From Pseudoalteromonas rubra (GTDB lineage: Bacteria; Pseudomonadota; Gammaproteobacteria; Enterobacterales; Alteromonadaceae): a stretch of 64,000 nucleotides of DNA. The DNA lies in contig NZ_AHCD03000035.1 in the NCBI RefSeq assembly GCF_000238295.3, positions 682,001 to 746,000 on the forward strand. The letters run 5' to 3'. The notes under the pieces are model-generated. The model was not told where the DNA came from, ran no database searches, and saw only the letters and a list, made by a program, of their open reading frames with translations. A program made the translations under genes and the position numbers. Below are positions 26,588 to 35,129 of this stretch, one piece after another; positions within the stretch are counted from its first letter, which is position 1, and the number at the start of each line of letters is the position of its first letter.

Positions 26588-27022
26588 TTAAATAGCAGTA
26601 TTATTGATGTGTTTAATAAACTGCTTCACCGGTACATCATTGCACTTCAGGTTACGTGCCTGATGGCGATATTTATCCAGGCTTGATAGCCCCTCTTTAG
26701 CAGCCTTAAGGCATAACTCAGTCGCAATCGACCCATTTTTAGCAATCAGTTTTACTTTTGCTTGTTCATTCGCAGACTCAGCTTTAGCTTGCTTGGCAAA
26801 TGAACGAATGTCTTCACCGTTACACTCAAGTGTTTTAGAAAAACGTGATACGAACACACCGTGCTTGGAACCATACGCGCGTGCAGCACTCAGACCTTGC
26901 TCCGCCGCGATAGCACATACTTTAGATTCTGGTGATGCGTTACCGCTCACAACCTGTGCCTCAGAAGCAGCAGAAAAAGATGCAATCGAAATCAGTGTAA
27001 CAAGAGAGAGAGACTTAAACAT
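26588..27022 (-). CDS. Small secreted protein with duplicated cysteine-containing repeat (DUF3718-like)
   Basis: A 144-residue protein with a signal peptide ending near SEA, so probably periplasmic. The mature part holds two related blocks of about 40 residues. The first runs from VCAIAAEQGLSAARAY to ECNGEDIRSFAKQ, the second from LCLKAAKEGLSSLDKY to KCNDVPVKQFIKH. Each has two cysteines that could pair. The arrangement resembles DUF3718 proteins of Alteromonadales; function is unknown. It has its own terminator and appears monocistronic. A purine-rich stretch before the ATG fits a ribosome binding site. Confidence 0.65.
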   Translation of the reverse strand: MFKSLSLVTLISIASFSAASEAQVVSGNASPESKVCAIAAEQGLSAARAYGSKHGVFVSRFSKTLECNGEDIRSFAKQAKAESANEQAKVKLIAKNGSIATELCLKAAKEGLSSLDKYRHQARNLKCNDVPVKQFIKHINNTAI

Positions 27023-27340
27023 AATTTACCCCAAATGAACGAATTGGTGCGCATTATATATACAAGTTTCCCCGTGTAAATGGCAAAAACAAACTTTTCT
27101 GATCATTTAATAGCCTATTCACAACTCCCTAATCAGGCGCTTTAAAGCCGTTACAATTTTCGCGTTCATTAACAAATTTTCGCTCTATAAATACCGCTTT
27201 ATGGAACACATAAAACGCCTGCTACTTACCAACTTCGGCCTCAAACGCAACCAGGTAAAATCTCACTACCCTCTCCATTCACGCAAACATAAATGATAGA
27301 CTTAGCACCACTTTATTCCGCACATTAAAGAACAACAACT
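27023..27340. other. Intergenic region without a recognised gene
   Basis: About 318 bases between the divergent secreted-protein gene and xthA. No ORF with a plausible start, no tRNA and no strong hairpin were seen. It presumably holds the two divergent promoters. Confidence 0.5.
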
Positions 27341-28150
27341 ATGAAAGTTATCTCATTCAATATAAATGGTCTGCGTGCCCGTTTGCATCAGCTGCAGGCT
27401 CTGATCGACAAGCATCAACCTGATGTCATCGGTTTGCAGGAAATCAAAGTTCATGATGAAGCCTTTCCGGTCGCTGACGTTGAAGCGATGGGCTATCACG
27501 TCTATTTTCATGGCCAAAAAGCCCACTATGGTGTCGCACTACTTTCTAAAAAGCCGGCTAAACAGATCCAAAAGGGATTCTCAACAGACACAGAAGAATC
27601 GCAAAAGCGCATGATAATCGGGACCTTTGAAAGCGAGAGCGGTGAAGATGTCACAGTTATGAATGGTTACTTCCCACAGGGTGACAATATTAACCACGAA
27701 ACCAAATTTCCATACAAGCGTCAGTTTTATGCGGATTTGATGACTCACCTGGACAGCACTGCCGATAACAATGAGCATTTGATTGTAATGGGTGACATTA
27801 ATATTTCTCCTGTCGATCTGGATATAGGGATCGGCGAGCCTAACCGTAAGCGCTGGCTTAAAACGGGTAAATGTTCATTCCAGCCCGTAGAGCGTGAATG
27901 GCTGCAAACCTTGCTCGACTGGGGCCTGAAAGATACTTTCCGTGAGCTAACTCCGGATGCGAGCGAGAAGTACTCGTGGTTTGATTATCGCTCTAAAGGG
28001 TTTGACGACAATCGCGGCCTGCGTATCGACGTTGTCCTTGCGACTGCCCCTTTGATGGCAAAATGCATTGAAAGTGATATCGACTATGAACTGCGCGGTA
28101 TTGAAAAGCCTTCAGATCATGCGCCAGTCTGGGCGACCTTTGATCTGTAA
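27341..28150 (+). CDS. xthA: Exodeoxyribonuclease III
   Basis: A 269-residue AP endonuclease / 3'-5' exonuclease used in base excision repair, close to E. coli XthA (268). Motifs in order: the opening SFNINGLRAR with the catalytic Asn, GLQEIKV with the metal-binding Glu near residue 34, GYFPQG, the GDINISPVDLD block with the catalytic Asp-Asn pair, and the ending PSDHAPVWA with the catalytic Asp-His. It is followed after 5 bp by a membrane-protein gene and may be co-transcribed with it and rlmA. Confidence 0.95.
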   Translation: MKVISFNINGLRARLHQLQALIDKHQPDVIGLQEIKVHDEAFPVADVEAMGYHVYFHGQKAHYGVALLSKKPAKQIQKGFSTDTEESQKRMIIGTFESESGEDVTVMNGYFPQGDNINHETKFPYKRQFYADLMTHLDSTADNNEHLIVMGDINISPVDLDIGIGEPNRKRWLKTGKCSFQPVEREWLQTLLDWGLKDTFRELTPDASEKYSWFDYRSKGFDDNRGLRIDVVLATAPLMAKCIESDIDYELRGIEKPSDHAPVWATFDL

Positions 28151-28155
28151 CTGAT

Positions 28156-28782
28156 ATGTTCACAGTACTCATGGCCATGGGCTTATTTGCCCTGAGCTTC
28201 AACAAACAACAGTACCAGGCATTGCTACACACACCGGCAAGACAAACCGGCGTATTGGCTTGTGCCCTGGTGCTGGCGCTGCTTTGGCAGATCCAGGCAG
28301 GTATCTTGCCACACCTGTCTATCCATATTTTGGGGATCACCGCTGCAACACTCACGCTCGGCTGGCACATGGGCCTGTTATGTGCCACGCTCGCGACTTT
28401 GCTCAGTTATATCTTTGGCCCTATGCCCATCGAAAACTTATGGACATTCTGGCTGTTTACCGCACTACTCCCGGTTTATCTCAGCTACGGCCTGTTTTTA
28501 CTCTGTTATCACTTTCTCAGTCGCCATTTTTTTGTCTATATCTTTGTCTGTGCATTTTTGTGTGGCGGCCTGGTTGCAGCCAGTAAAATTGCGATAAGTG
28601 CACTGTATTACCTAAGCATTGGCCTTTATGACTGGCCTGTACTGGTCGACAATTATATCTTTTATGCGATCATCATGTGGTTTCCGGAAGCCATGCTGAA
28701 TGGAATGGCCATCACTTTATTGATCACTTACCGCCCACACTGGGTCAAAACCTTTTACGATAGGGATTACTTAGATAAATGA
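28156..28782 (+). CDS. Energy-coupling factor transporter S-component-like membrane protein (CbiM family)
   Basis: A 208-residue polytopic membrane protein with about six helices. The segment LSIHILGITAATLTLGW followed by a glycine-rich helix resembles the CbiM/ECF permease family, which binds a metal or vitamin in the membrane. The typical N-terminal Met-His metal site of true CbiM is not obvious. No ECF ATPase gene is adjacent, so the transport role is unproven. It lies between xthA and rlmA with a 5-bp gap and a 4-bp ATGA overlap, pointing to one operon. Confidence 0.6.
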   Translation: MFTVLMAMGLFALSFNKQQYQALLHTPARQTGVLACALVLALLWQIQAGILPHLSIHILGITAATLTLGWHMGLLCATLATLLSYIFGPMPIENLWTFWLFTALLPVYLSYGLFLLCYHFLSRHFFVYIFVCAFLCGGLVAASKIAISALYYLSIGLYDWPVLVDNYIFYAIIMWFPEAMLNGMAITLLITYRPHWVKTFYDRDYLDK

Positions 28783-29597
28783 TGCTACATTATCGCTGCC
28801 CCATTTGCTCAGCACCTTTGACTGAACAAGATAAAACGCTTCGTTGTGAACACAATCATCAATTTGATGTAGCGAAAGAAGGGTATGTTAATCTCCTCCC
28901 GGTCCAATTTAAGAAGTCCCGCCAGCCGGGTGATAATTTAGACATGGTTCAGGCCCGACGCAACTTTTTTGCCACCGAGCACTATCAGTTTTTACAAACT
29001 CACCTGGCACACACCATAGCCACATTGGCCAATGAGTCTGTTATCGACTTAGGTTGTGGAGAAGGCTTTTATACTCAGGCAATTGCTAACACGCTGCCAG
29101 CAACCAGCCAGGTATTTGGTGTAGACATCTCAAAACCGGCTATCCGTTATGCGGCAAAACGCTATCCTCAGGTCCGGTTTAGTGTTGCCTCAATTAAAGA
29201 TACACCGTTTGTCGAACACCAAGCAGATGTGTTGCTGAGTGTGTTTGCGCCGGTATTTGCTGACGAAATGGCCCGCTTACTCAAGCCTGAAGGCCAGCTA
29301 CTGGTTGTCAGCCCTGGTCCTAAGCACTTGTACGAACTTAAAACACATATCTACGATAAAGTGAGATTACATGATGCACCTGACTGTCCAAAGGGCTTTA
29401 CTGAAGTGGCTCAGGAGCATCTTGAGCAGACACATAAAGTCGCGACAGACGTCATTAAGCACTTGATAAAAATGACGCCCTTTGCATGGAAATTCAAAGA
29501 AAGCCACTACCAGGCATTAGATCAAGCAAGCCATCACGAGGTAACCTTTTCGTTTCTGATCACACGCTACCAAAAATCTGGTCTGGTAACTGATTAG
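28779..29597 (+). CDS. rlmA: 23S rRNA (guanine-N1)-methyltransferase
   Basis: A 272-residue SAM-dependent methyltransferase matching RlmA, which methylates G745 of 23S rRNA. An N-terminal zinc ribbon is built from CPIC near residue 7 and CEHNHQF near 23. The conserved GYVNLLPVQ block follows. The SAM-binding motif is VIDLGCGEGFYT (about 88-99), and a second motif GVDISKPAIRYAAKRYP comes next. The ATG overlaps the stop of the upstream membrane-protein gene in an ATGA arrangement. A terminator follows the stop codon. Confidence 0.92.
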   Translation: MMLHYRCPICSAPLTEQDKTLRCEHNHQFDVAKEGYVNLLPVQFKKSRQPGDNLDMVQARRNFFATEHYQFLQTHLAHTIATLANESVIDLGCGEGFYTQAIANTLPATSQVFGVDISKPAIRYAAKRYPQVRFSVASIKDTPFVEHQADVLLSVFAPVFADEMARLLKPEGQLLVVSPGPKHLYELKTHIYDKVRLHDAPDCPKGFTEVAQEHLEQTHKVATDVIKHLIKMTPFAWKFKESHYQALDQASHHEVTFSFLITRYQKSGLVTD

Positions 29598-29610
29598 TCC
29601 GTATGGCCCA

Positions 29611-29645
29611 TAAAAAAACCTCTGACTTATCAGAGGTTTTCTTTT
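29611..29645. terminator. Bidirectional terminator between rlmA and yfbV
   Basis: ACCTCTGA/TCAGAGGT arms with a CTTA loop are flanked by seven A and by TTTTCTTTT. The hairpin overlaps the last codons of yfbV on the minus strand. Confidence 0.85.
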
Positions 29646-30073
29646 GCAAATGCTTTGTCCATTTTCTCAAACATATCGTTCAGCAGTTTCGCCAGTTCAC
29701 GATACTTAGGATCTCGTGCAGCATCGGCCTGATACCCATTGGCCACCATTTTGTGATAAAGCTCTTTATACCAACTATTCAAGGCCGGATTCAACCGAGT
29801 ATCCGCCCGCTTCCCCAACCAAAGTAAACCCTGAACAGGCAAAGACAAGAAGAATAGCGCAATCGTAATGGCCTGAGGCAAATAAGCCATTCCAAGGTAC
29901 GACGTCTGGACAAAAACCGAAATAATCGCCAGCGCAGGCATCACCTGAAGGGCAAATTCAGTGGCTTTGATCACTCTGAATTCGGGAAATAACAGCGTCA
30001 ATTCCTTGCGCATTGGCCATTCTTTGGCGTACTGACGTCCAAGTTGCACTTGTGAAATAAGACTTTTCTGCAT
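29630..30073 (-). CDS. yfbV: UPF0208 membrane protein YfbV
   Basis: A 147-residue inner-membrane protein with two central hydrophobic segments (about 45-65 and 70-90), matching the UPF0208/YfbV family, which is of unsettled function (E. coli YfbV affects Ter macrodomain organisation). Conserved blocks are LGRQYAKEWP, FPEFRVIKATEFA and GLLWLGKRA. The second of two adjacent ATGs is preferred because GGGAG lies five bases before it. As in E. coli, it is divergent from ackA-pta, which supports the identification. Confidence 0.88.
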   Translation of the reverse strand: MQKSLISQVQLGRQYAKEWPMRKELTLLFPEFRVIKATEFALQVMPALAIISVFVQTSYLGMAYLPQAITIALFFLSLPVQGLLWLGKRADTRLNPALNSWYKELYHKMVANGYQADAARDPKYRELAKLLNDMFEKMDKAFAKENL

Positions 30074-30399
30074 CATAACTCCCGGGTGCGAGGGAAAACT
30101 CTCTGCGCATTATATTGATTTAAAACCGCAACGGGCAACTTACATTTAGTCAATTTCAGGATACCAAGCAACACCATTAACCCGTTGCTTACCTGTCATC
30201 GACCCGCGCCTGCTTACCAACCAATAAAACTCGCAATAAAACACGATAAACCAATATCGATGGCCTAACGTTTCTCAAAAAAATCGGGTAAAATTAACTT
30301 TATACTCGTCAATTATACCTTAGTCTAATATTAAGCTAAATGCGCCTTTTCATTTAGCTTAATACGCAATAACAGTTATTGTCAAAACGGATAGTCATT
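30074..30399 (+). promoter_or_regulatory. Divergent yfbV/ackA intergenic region with a 14-bp perfect hairpin
   Basis: About 325 bases without a gene. A perfect 14-bp inverted repeat with an eight-base loop (CGCCTTTT) lies at 30329-30364, its arms built around TTAAGCTAAATG and CATTTAGCTTAA. It ends 35 bases before the ackA ATG and is not followed by a T run, so it is more likely a leader structure or operator than a terminator. A TATACT at about 30301 is a possible -10 element for ackA. Confidence 0.5.
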
Positions 30400-31599
30400 A
30401 TGTCATCTACCCATGTTCTGGTACTCAATTGTGGCAGCTCCAGCCTCAAGTTCGCAATCATAGACCCAAACACCGCTCAGGAACACCTTTCTGGGCTCGC
30501 TGAGCGCCTTGGCGAAGACAGCCCACAAATTAAATATAAGCACGATGGCGAAAAACACATCATCACGCTCAATGCTGGCGACGCACACCAAATTGCCATC
30601 GACAAACTTGTCGAACTGGTCAAATCCCTCAACCTCGACAATGAACTGGTTGCTGTGGGTCACCGTGTCGTACATGGTGGCGAACACTTCACACAATCAG
30701 CACTGATAGATGACACCGTGCACCAGGCTATTGTTAAAACAGCAGATCTGGCGCCATTGCATAACCCGGCTAACCTCCTCGGCATTGACGCTGCTACCCA
30801 GGCATTTAGCCACTTACCCCAAATTGCCGTCTTTGATACCGCGTTTCATCAAAGCATGGCCCCCAGTGCCTACCTGTACGCGTTGCCTTATGACTTATAT
30901 AAAACCCATGGTATTCGTCGCTATGGTTTCCATGGGACCAGCCACTACTTTGTATCGACTCAGGCCATCAAAGCATTAGGGCTTGAACAGAAAAGTTCTC
31001 GTATTATTACTGCACACCTCGGCAACGGTTGCTCAGTGTGTGCGATAAAAGACGGTAAATCAATCGATACCAGCATGGGACTCACGCCACTGGAGGGTCT
31101 GATCATGGGCACTCGCAGTGGCGACATCGATCCGGGACTTTTCTCCTATCTGGTTAATCAGCTAAATTACAGCGTTGAGCAAGTCGACACATTACTGAAC
31201 AAACAAAGTGGCCTGCTGGGGATCAGTGAACTGTCGAATGACTGCCGCACCATTGAAGAAGCGGCAGCGGACGGACACCCACAGGCAACGCTGGCATTGG
31301 AGATGTTCTGTTATCGCTTAGCTAAACAAATTGCCAGTTTTGCCGTACCGTTGGGTGGCGTAGATGCCGTGGTGTTCACCGGAGGGATTGGCGAAAATTC
31401 AGATGTGATCAGGGCTAAAGTTGTCGAACAACTCGGGTTCTTGGGTATGGCCATTGATGCAACAGCGAACCTGGATGCGCGCTTTGGCAAACAGGGCGAA
31501 ATTACGCGCCCGGGTACTGGCCCTAAGGCACTTGTCGTCCCAACCAATGAAGAGTGGGTGATTGCCCATGATGCCGCGCAACTGGCACAGGAGCAATAA
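30400..31599 (+). CDS. ackA: Acetate kinase
   Basis: A 399-residue kinase (E. coli AckA has 400) that converts acetyl phosphate and ADP to acetate and ATP. The N-terminus has VLVLNCGSSSLKFA with the substrate-binding Asn. Further motifs are GHRVVHGGE, the FDTAFHQ block with catalytic Asp-Thr and His, HLGNG, and the VVFTGGIGENS adenosine-binding block near residue 328. An in-frame TTG at 30379 would add seven residues, but the family starts at this ATG. It precedes pta by 3 bp, the usual operon. Confidence 0.97.
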   Translation: MSSTHVLVLNCGSSSLKFAIIDPNTAQEHLSGLAERLGEDSPQIKYKHDGEKHIITLNAGDAHQIAIDKLVELVKSLNLDNELVAVGHRVVHGGEHFTQSALIDDTVHQAIVKTADLAPLHNPANLLGIDAATQAFSHLPQIAVFDTAFHQSMAPSAYLYALPYDLYKTHGIRRYGFHGTSHYFVSTQAIKALGLEQKSSRIITAHLGNGCSVCAIKDGKSIDTSMGLTPLEGLIMGTRSGDIDPGLFSYLVNQLNYSVEQVDTLLNKQSGLLGISELSNDCRTIEEAAADGHPQATLALEMFCYRLAKQIASFAVPLGGVDAVVFTGGIGENSDVIRAKVVEQLGFLGMAIDATANLDARFGKQGEITRPGTGPKALVVPTNEEWVIAHDAAQLAQEQ

Positions 31600-31602
31600 G
31601 CC

Positions 31603-33750
31603 ATGAGCCGTCGTATTATGTTGATCCCTATTTCCACCGGTGTTGGCCTAACGTCAGTGTCAGTTGGGATAGTTCGAGCGCTGGAACAAAAAGCCGTTGC
31701 GGTAAACTTTTTTAAACCGATTGCACAACCACGAAAAGAAGACACCGGCCCTGAAAAATCAACTTTGATCGTCCAACAAGGTTCTTCGATTTCTCCTCCA
31801 AAACCGTTTGAGCTCAGCTACGCAGAACAAATGATAGGTGACGGGAAAGGCGACGATTTGCTCGAAGAAATCGTTGAGCGTTTTGAAAGCGCCATCAACC
31901 CAGGGGAAGTGGCTATCATCGAAGGCATGGTCCCTACCCGTCGTCAGCCTTATGCAGGTCGTGTTAATCGGGAGATCGCACAAACACTCGGTGCGGATAT
32001 TGTGTTTGTGCTTACCCCGGGCAATGACAGCAACGATCAACTCGAGGATCGTCTGGAGATCGCCGCTGGTAACTATGGTGGCGTCGAGCATCCGCGGGTA
32101 TTGGGCTGCATCTTTAATAAGGTAAACGCGCCACTGGACGAAGATGGCCGAGCACGTGCAGATTTAGTTGATCAACATGAGCCCGAGCAGCTGGAAAATG
32201 AACTGAACAGACTCGCCTCGTTGCCTGTCTTCCGCAAGCACCCATTTATGTTGCTGGGGGCTATCCCCTGGGACTTTGATCTAGTTGCGCCACGTGTCGT
32301 TGACCTGAGCAATTACCTCGGTGCTGAAGTCATCAACGCTGGTGACATGGCACACCGACGTTTAAGACGAGTGACCTTTTGTGCCCGCACAGTGTCAAAT
32401 ATCCTGAATCATTTCACGCCAGGTGCACTACTGGTTACGCCAGGTGACCGCTCTGATATTCTTGTTGCTGGCTGTCTGAGTGCCATGAACGGTACTAAGC
32501 TCGGTGCCATTTTGCTCACCGGTGGATTCAAACCCGAAGCCAAAATTATGGAGCTGTGTGAGCAAGCAATGGCAACGGGTCTGCCGATCTTAGCGACCAC
32601 AGCGGATACATGGCGAACGTCTTTGTTGCTGCATAACTTCAACATGGAAGTCCCTGCTGACGACGAACAGCGCATCGACAAAGTAAAGCAGCACAACGCC
32701 GATCACATTGATGCTGACTGGCTCGATTCTTTAGCTCAGGGCGTGGCCCGGACGCGAAAATTATCGCCACCCGCTTTTCGCTTCTTGCTGACAGACTCAG
32801 CGCGAAAAGCAAATAAGATCATAGTACTGCCGGAAGGCAATGAACCTCGCACGATTAAGGCCGCGGCAATCTGTGGTGAGCGCGGTATTGCTAAAACGGT
32901 ATTACTGGGAGAGCGCGAAGAGATAGAGCGTATTGCGGCGCAACAAGGGGTTGAGCTCAACGACAATGTCACCATTCTTGACCCGCAAGAAGAAGTTGAG
33001 AAGTACATTGCACCTATGGTTGAACTGCGCAAAAACAAAGGCCTGACTGAAGTTGTCGCTGCCGAACAACTACAAGATAACGTGGTACTGGGTACTATGA
33101 TGCTGGCCGAGGACAAGGTCGATGGTCTGGTATCAGGCGCAGTCAACACCACTGCAAATACGATCCGCCCGCCACTTCAGCTCATCAAAACAGCCCCGGA
33201 TTCATCCCTGGTCAGCTCTGTATTCTTTATGCTGCTGCCCGATCAGGTCCTGGTTTATGGTGACTGTGCTATTAACCCTGACCCAACCGCGGAACAACTG
33301 GCTGATATCGCGATTCAATCAGCAGAGTCTGCCGCTGCATTTGGCATTGAGCCAAAAGTGGCCATGATCAGCTACAGCACGGGTACCTCCGGCCAGGGTG
33401 CTGACGTAGACAAAGTACGCGAAGCAACACGCATTGCGCAGGAAAAACGCCCGGATCTCGATATTGACGGTCCGCTACAGTACGACGCAGCTATCATGGA
33501 AAATGTGGCACGTAAAAAAGCGCCGAACAGTAAAGTGGCAGGTAAAGCGACAGTATTTGTATTCCCGGACCTCAATACTGGTAACACCACCTACAAAGCT
33601 GTTCAGCGGAGCGCCGATCTAATCAGTATTGGCCCCATGTTACAAGGTATGCGCAAGCCCGTGAACGACCTTAGCCGTGGTGCATTGGTTGATGATATCG
33701 TGTATACCATCGCACTGACTGCAATCCAGGCAGGACAAAACGACCAGTAA
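31603..33750 (+). CDS. pta: Phosphate acetyltransferase
   Basis: A 715-residue enzyme (E. coli Pta has 714) that interconverts acetyl-CoA and acetyl phosphate. The N-terminal third (to about 220) is a P-loop-like domain starting MLIPISTGVGLTSVS, followed by a DRTGG-type regulatory domain (about 220-340). The catalytic PTA_PTB domain runs from about 385 to the end, with LPEGNEPRTIKAA, GLVSGAVNTTANTIRP and MISYSTGTSG. The long form is typical of gammaproteobacteria. It forms the acetate overflow pathway with ackA immediately upstream. Confidence 0.97.
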   Translation: MSRRIMLIPISTGVGLTSVSVGIVRALEQKAVAVNFFKPIAQPRKEDTGPEKSTLIVQQGSSISPPKPFELSYAEQMIGDGKGDDLLEEIVERFESAINPGEVAIIEGMVPTRRQPYAGRVNREIAQTLGADIVFVLTPGNDSNDQLEDRLEIAAGNYGGVEHPRVLGCIFNKVNAPLDEDGRARADLVDQHEPEQLENELNRLASLPVFRKHPFMLLGAIPWDFDLVAPRVVDLSNYLGAEVINAGDMAHRRLRRVTFCARTVSNILNHFTPGALLVTPGDRSDILVAGCLSAMNGTKLGAILLTGGFKPEAKIMELCEQAMATGLPILATTADTWRTSLLLHNFNMEVPADDEQRIDKVKQHNADHIDADWLDSLAQGVARTRKLSPPAFRFLLTDSARKANKIIVLPEGNEPRTIKAAAICGERGIAKTVLLGEREEIERIAAQQGVELNDNVTILDPQEEVEKYIAPMVELRKNKGLTEVVAAEQLQDNVVLGTMMLAEDKVDGLVSGAVNTTANTIRPPLQLIKTAPDSSLVSSVFFMLLPDQVLVYGDCAINPDPTAEQLADIAIQSAESAAAFGIEPKVAMISYSTGTSGQGADVDKVREATRIAQEKRPDLDIDGPLQYDAAIMENVARKKAPNSKVAGKATVFVFPDLNTGNTTYKAVQRSADLISIGPMLQGMRKPVNDLSRGALVDDIVYTIALTAIQAGQNDQ

Positions 33751-33771
33751 CACCCCGGTCAATCTGTCGTC

Positions 33772-33803
33772 TAATTCGGGAAGTATGCCCACTTCCCGAA
33801 TTA
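33772..33803. terminator. Perfect 13-bp hairpin downstream of pta
   Basis: TAATTCGGGAAGT and its exact complement surround a six-base loop. No T run follows, so it may be a rho-dependent end point or an mRNA 3' stabiliser rather than a classical terminator. Confidence 0.55.
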
Positions 33804-33895
33804 TAACCTGACAAGCTGTGCAGCCAACGGAAAAAGGTTTCTTTTAGCTATGCTTGACTATACTATTACAGAGTCGAAGATGTCGGGACTCGGAT

Positions 33896-34276
33896 ATGTC
33901 GAAGCAAACATTACAGGTATTGCCACACAATTTTACCATCCATAGTTTGGATAGTGATCAGGCTGTGCCCGCAGAAGTAATGTCAGCCGAAATCTTTTTC
34001 ATCGCCAAAACCTCTGAAGAGCTCTCAATTGTCTGTCCCAGCGACCTGGTGTTTAATAGTTTCGCCACTGAGCCACACTGGCGCGCACTAGAAGTCATTG
34101 GCCCACTTGGGTTTTCACTCACTGGCATCATGGCCAATATATCTGGCGTCCTGGCCAGTGCTAATGTCTCCATTTTTTCCATTTCCACCTACGACACTGA
34201 CTATATTCTGGTTAAAGAAGCTCAACTACCTGACGCTATTAAGGCGCTCAAAAAAGACGGATACCTGTTTGTCTGA
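33896..34276 (+). CDS. ACT domain-containing protein (CASTOR/ACT_7 type)
   Basis: A 126-residue protein built of two ACT-like halves. The second half carries ALEVIGPLGFSLTGIMANIS followed by VLASANVSIFSISTYDTDY, the typical amino-acid-sensing ACT_7 pattern. Such proteins bind an amino acid and act as small regulators; the ligand and target are unknown. A start at 33854 would add 14 residues with no family support, and a GGGACTCGGAT stretch precedes the ATG at 33896. Its stop overlaps the next ATG (TGATG), the first of four tight junctions in the operon. Confidence 0.75.
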   Translation: MSKQTLQVLPHNFTIHSLDSDQAVPAEVMSAEIFFIAKTSEELSIVCPSDLVFNSFATEPHWRALEVIGPLGFSLTGIMANISGVLASANVSIFSISTYDTDYILVKEAQLPDAIKALKKDGYLFV

Positions 34277-34782
34277 TGCATTTATCACAGCAAATTAATT
34301 ACGCCCCCATTGCGCAAATTGCCAACCCGATTATGCATATTGCCAGCCCCTTTACGGGTAAAGTTCACCCAGCGAGTCAACATCCAGAGGCATTATTTTC
34401 TAGCGGTATGCTGGGCCCCGGAGTTTGTGTGAAATTGAATTCGGCGATGATGCTGGCACCCTGCCCCGCCAAGGTAGAAAAAATCAGTCAACACGGTTGT
34501 GAGTTTGTCCTGAGAACAAAATCGGGATTGCTCCTGCTATTGCATCTACTGATCCCGGCAGAGTACCGAAGAACTGAACACCTCATTCAGCACAGCTATG
34601 GTAAAAAACACGTCGCGATGGGCGATATCTTGTGCTACTTCGATGTACCGGGCGATGTCGATGTGCTGGGCACCCTGCTATTGCTCAATGCAGACAAACT
34701 GGGACCGTGTTATTATCCTTTAAATCAAGTCACTGCGGGTAAAGATCCGCTTATCACATTATCCAGAGCATGTAATTTATGA
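34276..34782 (+). CDS. Degenerate glucose-type PTS EIIA domain protein
   Basis: A 168-residue single-domain protein with the fold of EIIA-Glc (Crr). Aligned blocks are ASPFTGKVHP, then MMLAPCPAKVEKIS, then LLLLLHLLIPAEY. In Crr the two active-site histidines are His75 and His90. Here His90 is kept, but position 75 is a cysteine, with a histidine two residues earlier (QHGC). It may therefore not be phosphorylated normally and may act as a regulator. It starts on the stop of the ACT gene and overlaps yffB by 4 bp. No other PTS gene is nearby. Confidence 0.7.
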   Translation: MHLSQQINYAPIAQIANPIMHIASPFTGKVHPASQHPEALFSSGMLGPGVCVKLNSAMMLAPCPAKVEKISQHGCEFVLRTKSGLLLLLHLLIPAEYRRTEHLIQHSYGKKHVAMGDILCYFDVPGDVDVLGTLLLLNADKLGPCYYPLNQVTAGKDPLITLSRACNL

Positions 34783-35129
34783 CCACCATTATGTACGGTA
34801 TCAGCAATTGCGATACGATTAAAAAAGCAAAGAAATTCCTTGAACAAAACGACATCAGCTACACCTTTCACGACTACCGCAAAGACGGGCTCGATGCGCA
34901 AATGCTGGCTGAATTTGTTGCGGCACTGGGCTGGGAAAATGTACTGAACAAACGTGGTACCACCTATCGTGCACTCAGCGATGAAGACAAACAAAACCTG
35001 AATGCTGACAGTGCACAAACACATATGTTAGCCGCCCCTGCCATGATAAAACGTCCTATTCTGCTGCACGCTGGCCAATATCACCTGGGCTTTAAAGCGC
35101 CACAGTATCAGGAAATTTTCTCACTATGA
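34779..35129 (+). CDS. yffB: ArsC/Spx-family protein YffB
   Basis: A 116-residue thioredoxin-fold protein of the arsenate reductase (ArsC/Spx) superfamily. It opens MYGISNCDTIKKAKKFL, with a single active-site Cys where Spx has CxxC. It continues with FHDYRKDGL and ends with AAPAMIKRPIL, the conserved cis-Pro/Arg block. Its role is unknown; E. coli YffB is glutathione-dependent in structure studies. As in E. coli it lies directly upstream of dapE, here with ATGA overlaps on both sides. Confidence 0.88.
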   Translation: MTTIMYGISNCDTIKKAKKFLEQNDISYTFHDYRKDGLDAQMLAEFVAALGWENVLNKRGTTYRALSDEDKQNLNADSAQTHMLAAPAMIKRPILLHAGQYHLGFKAPQYQEIFSL

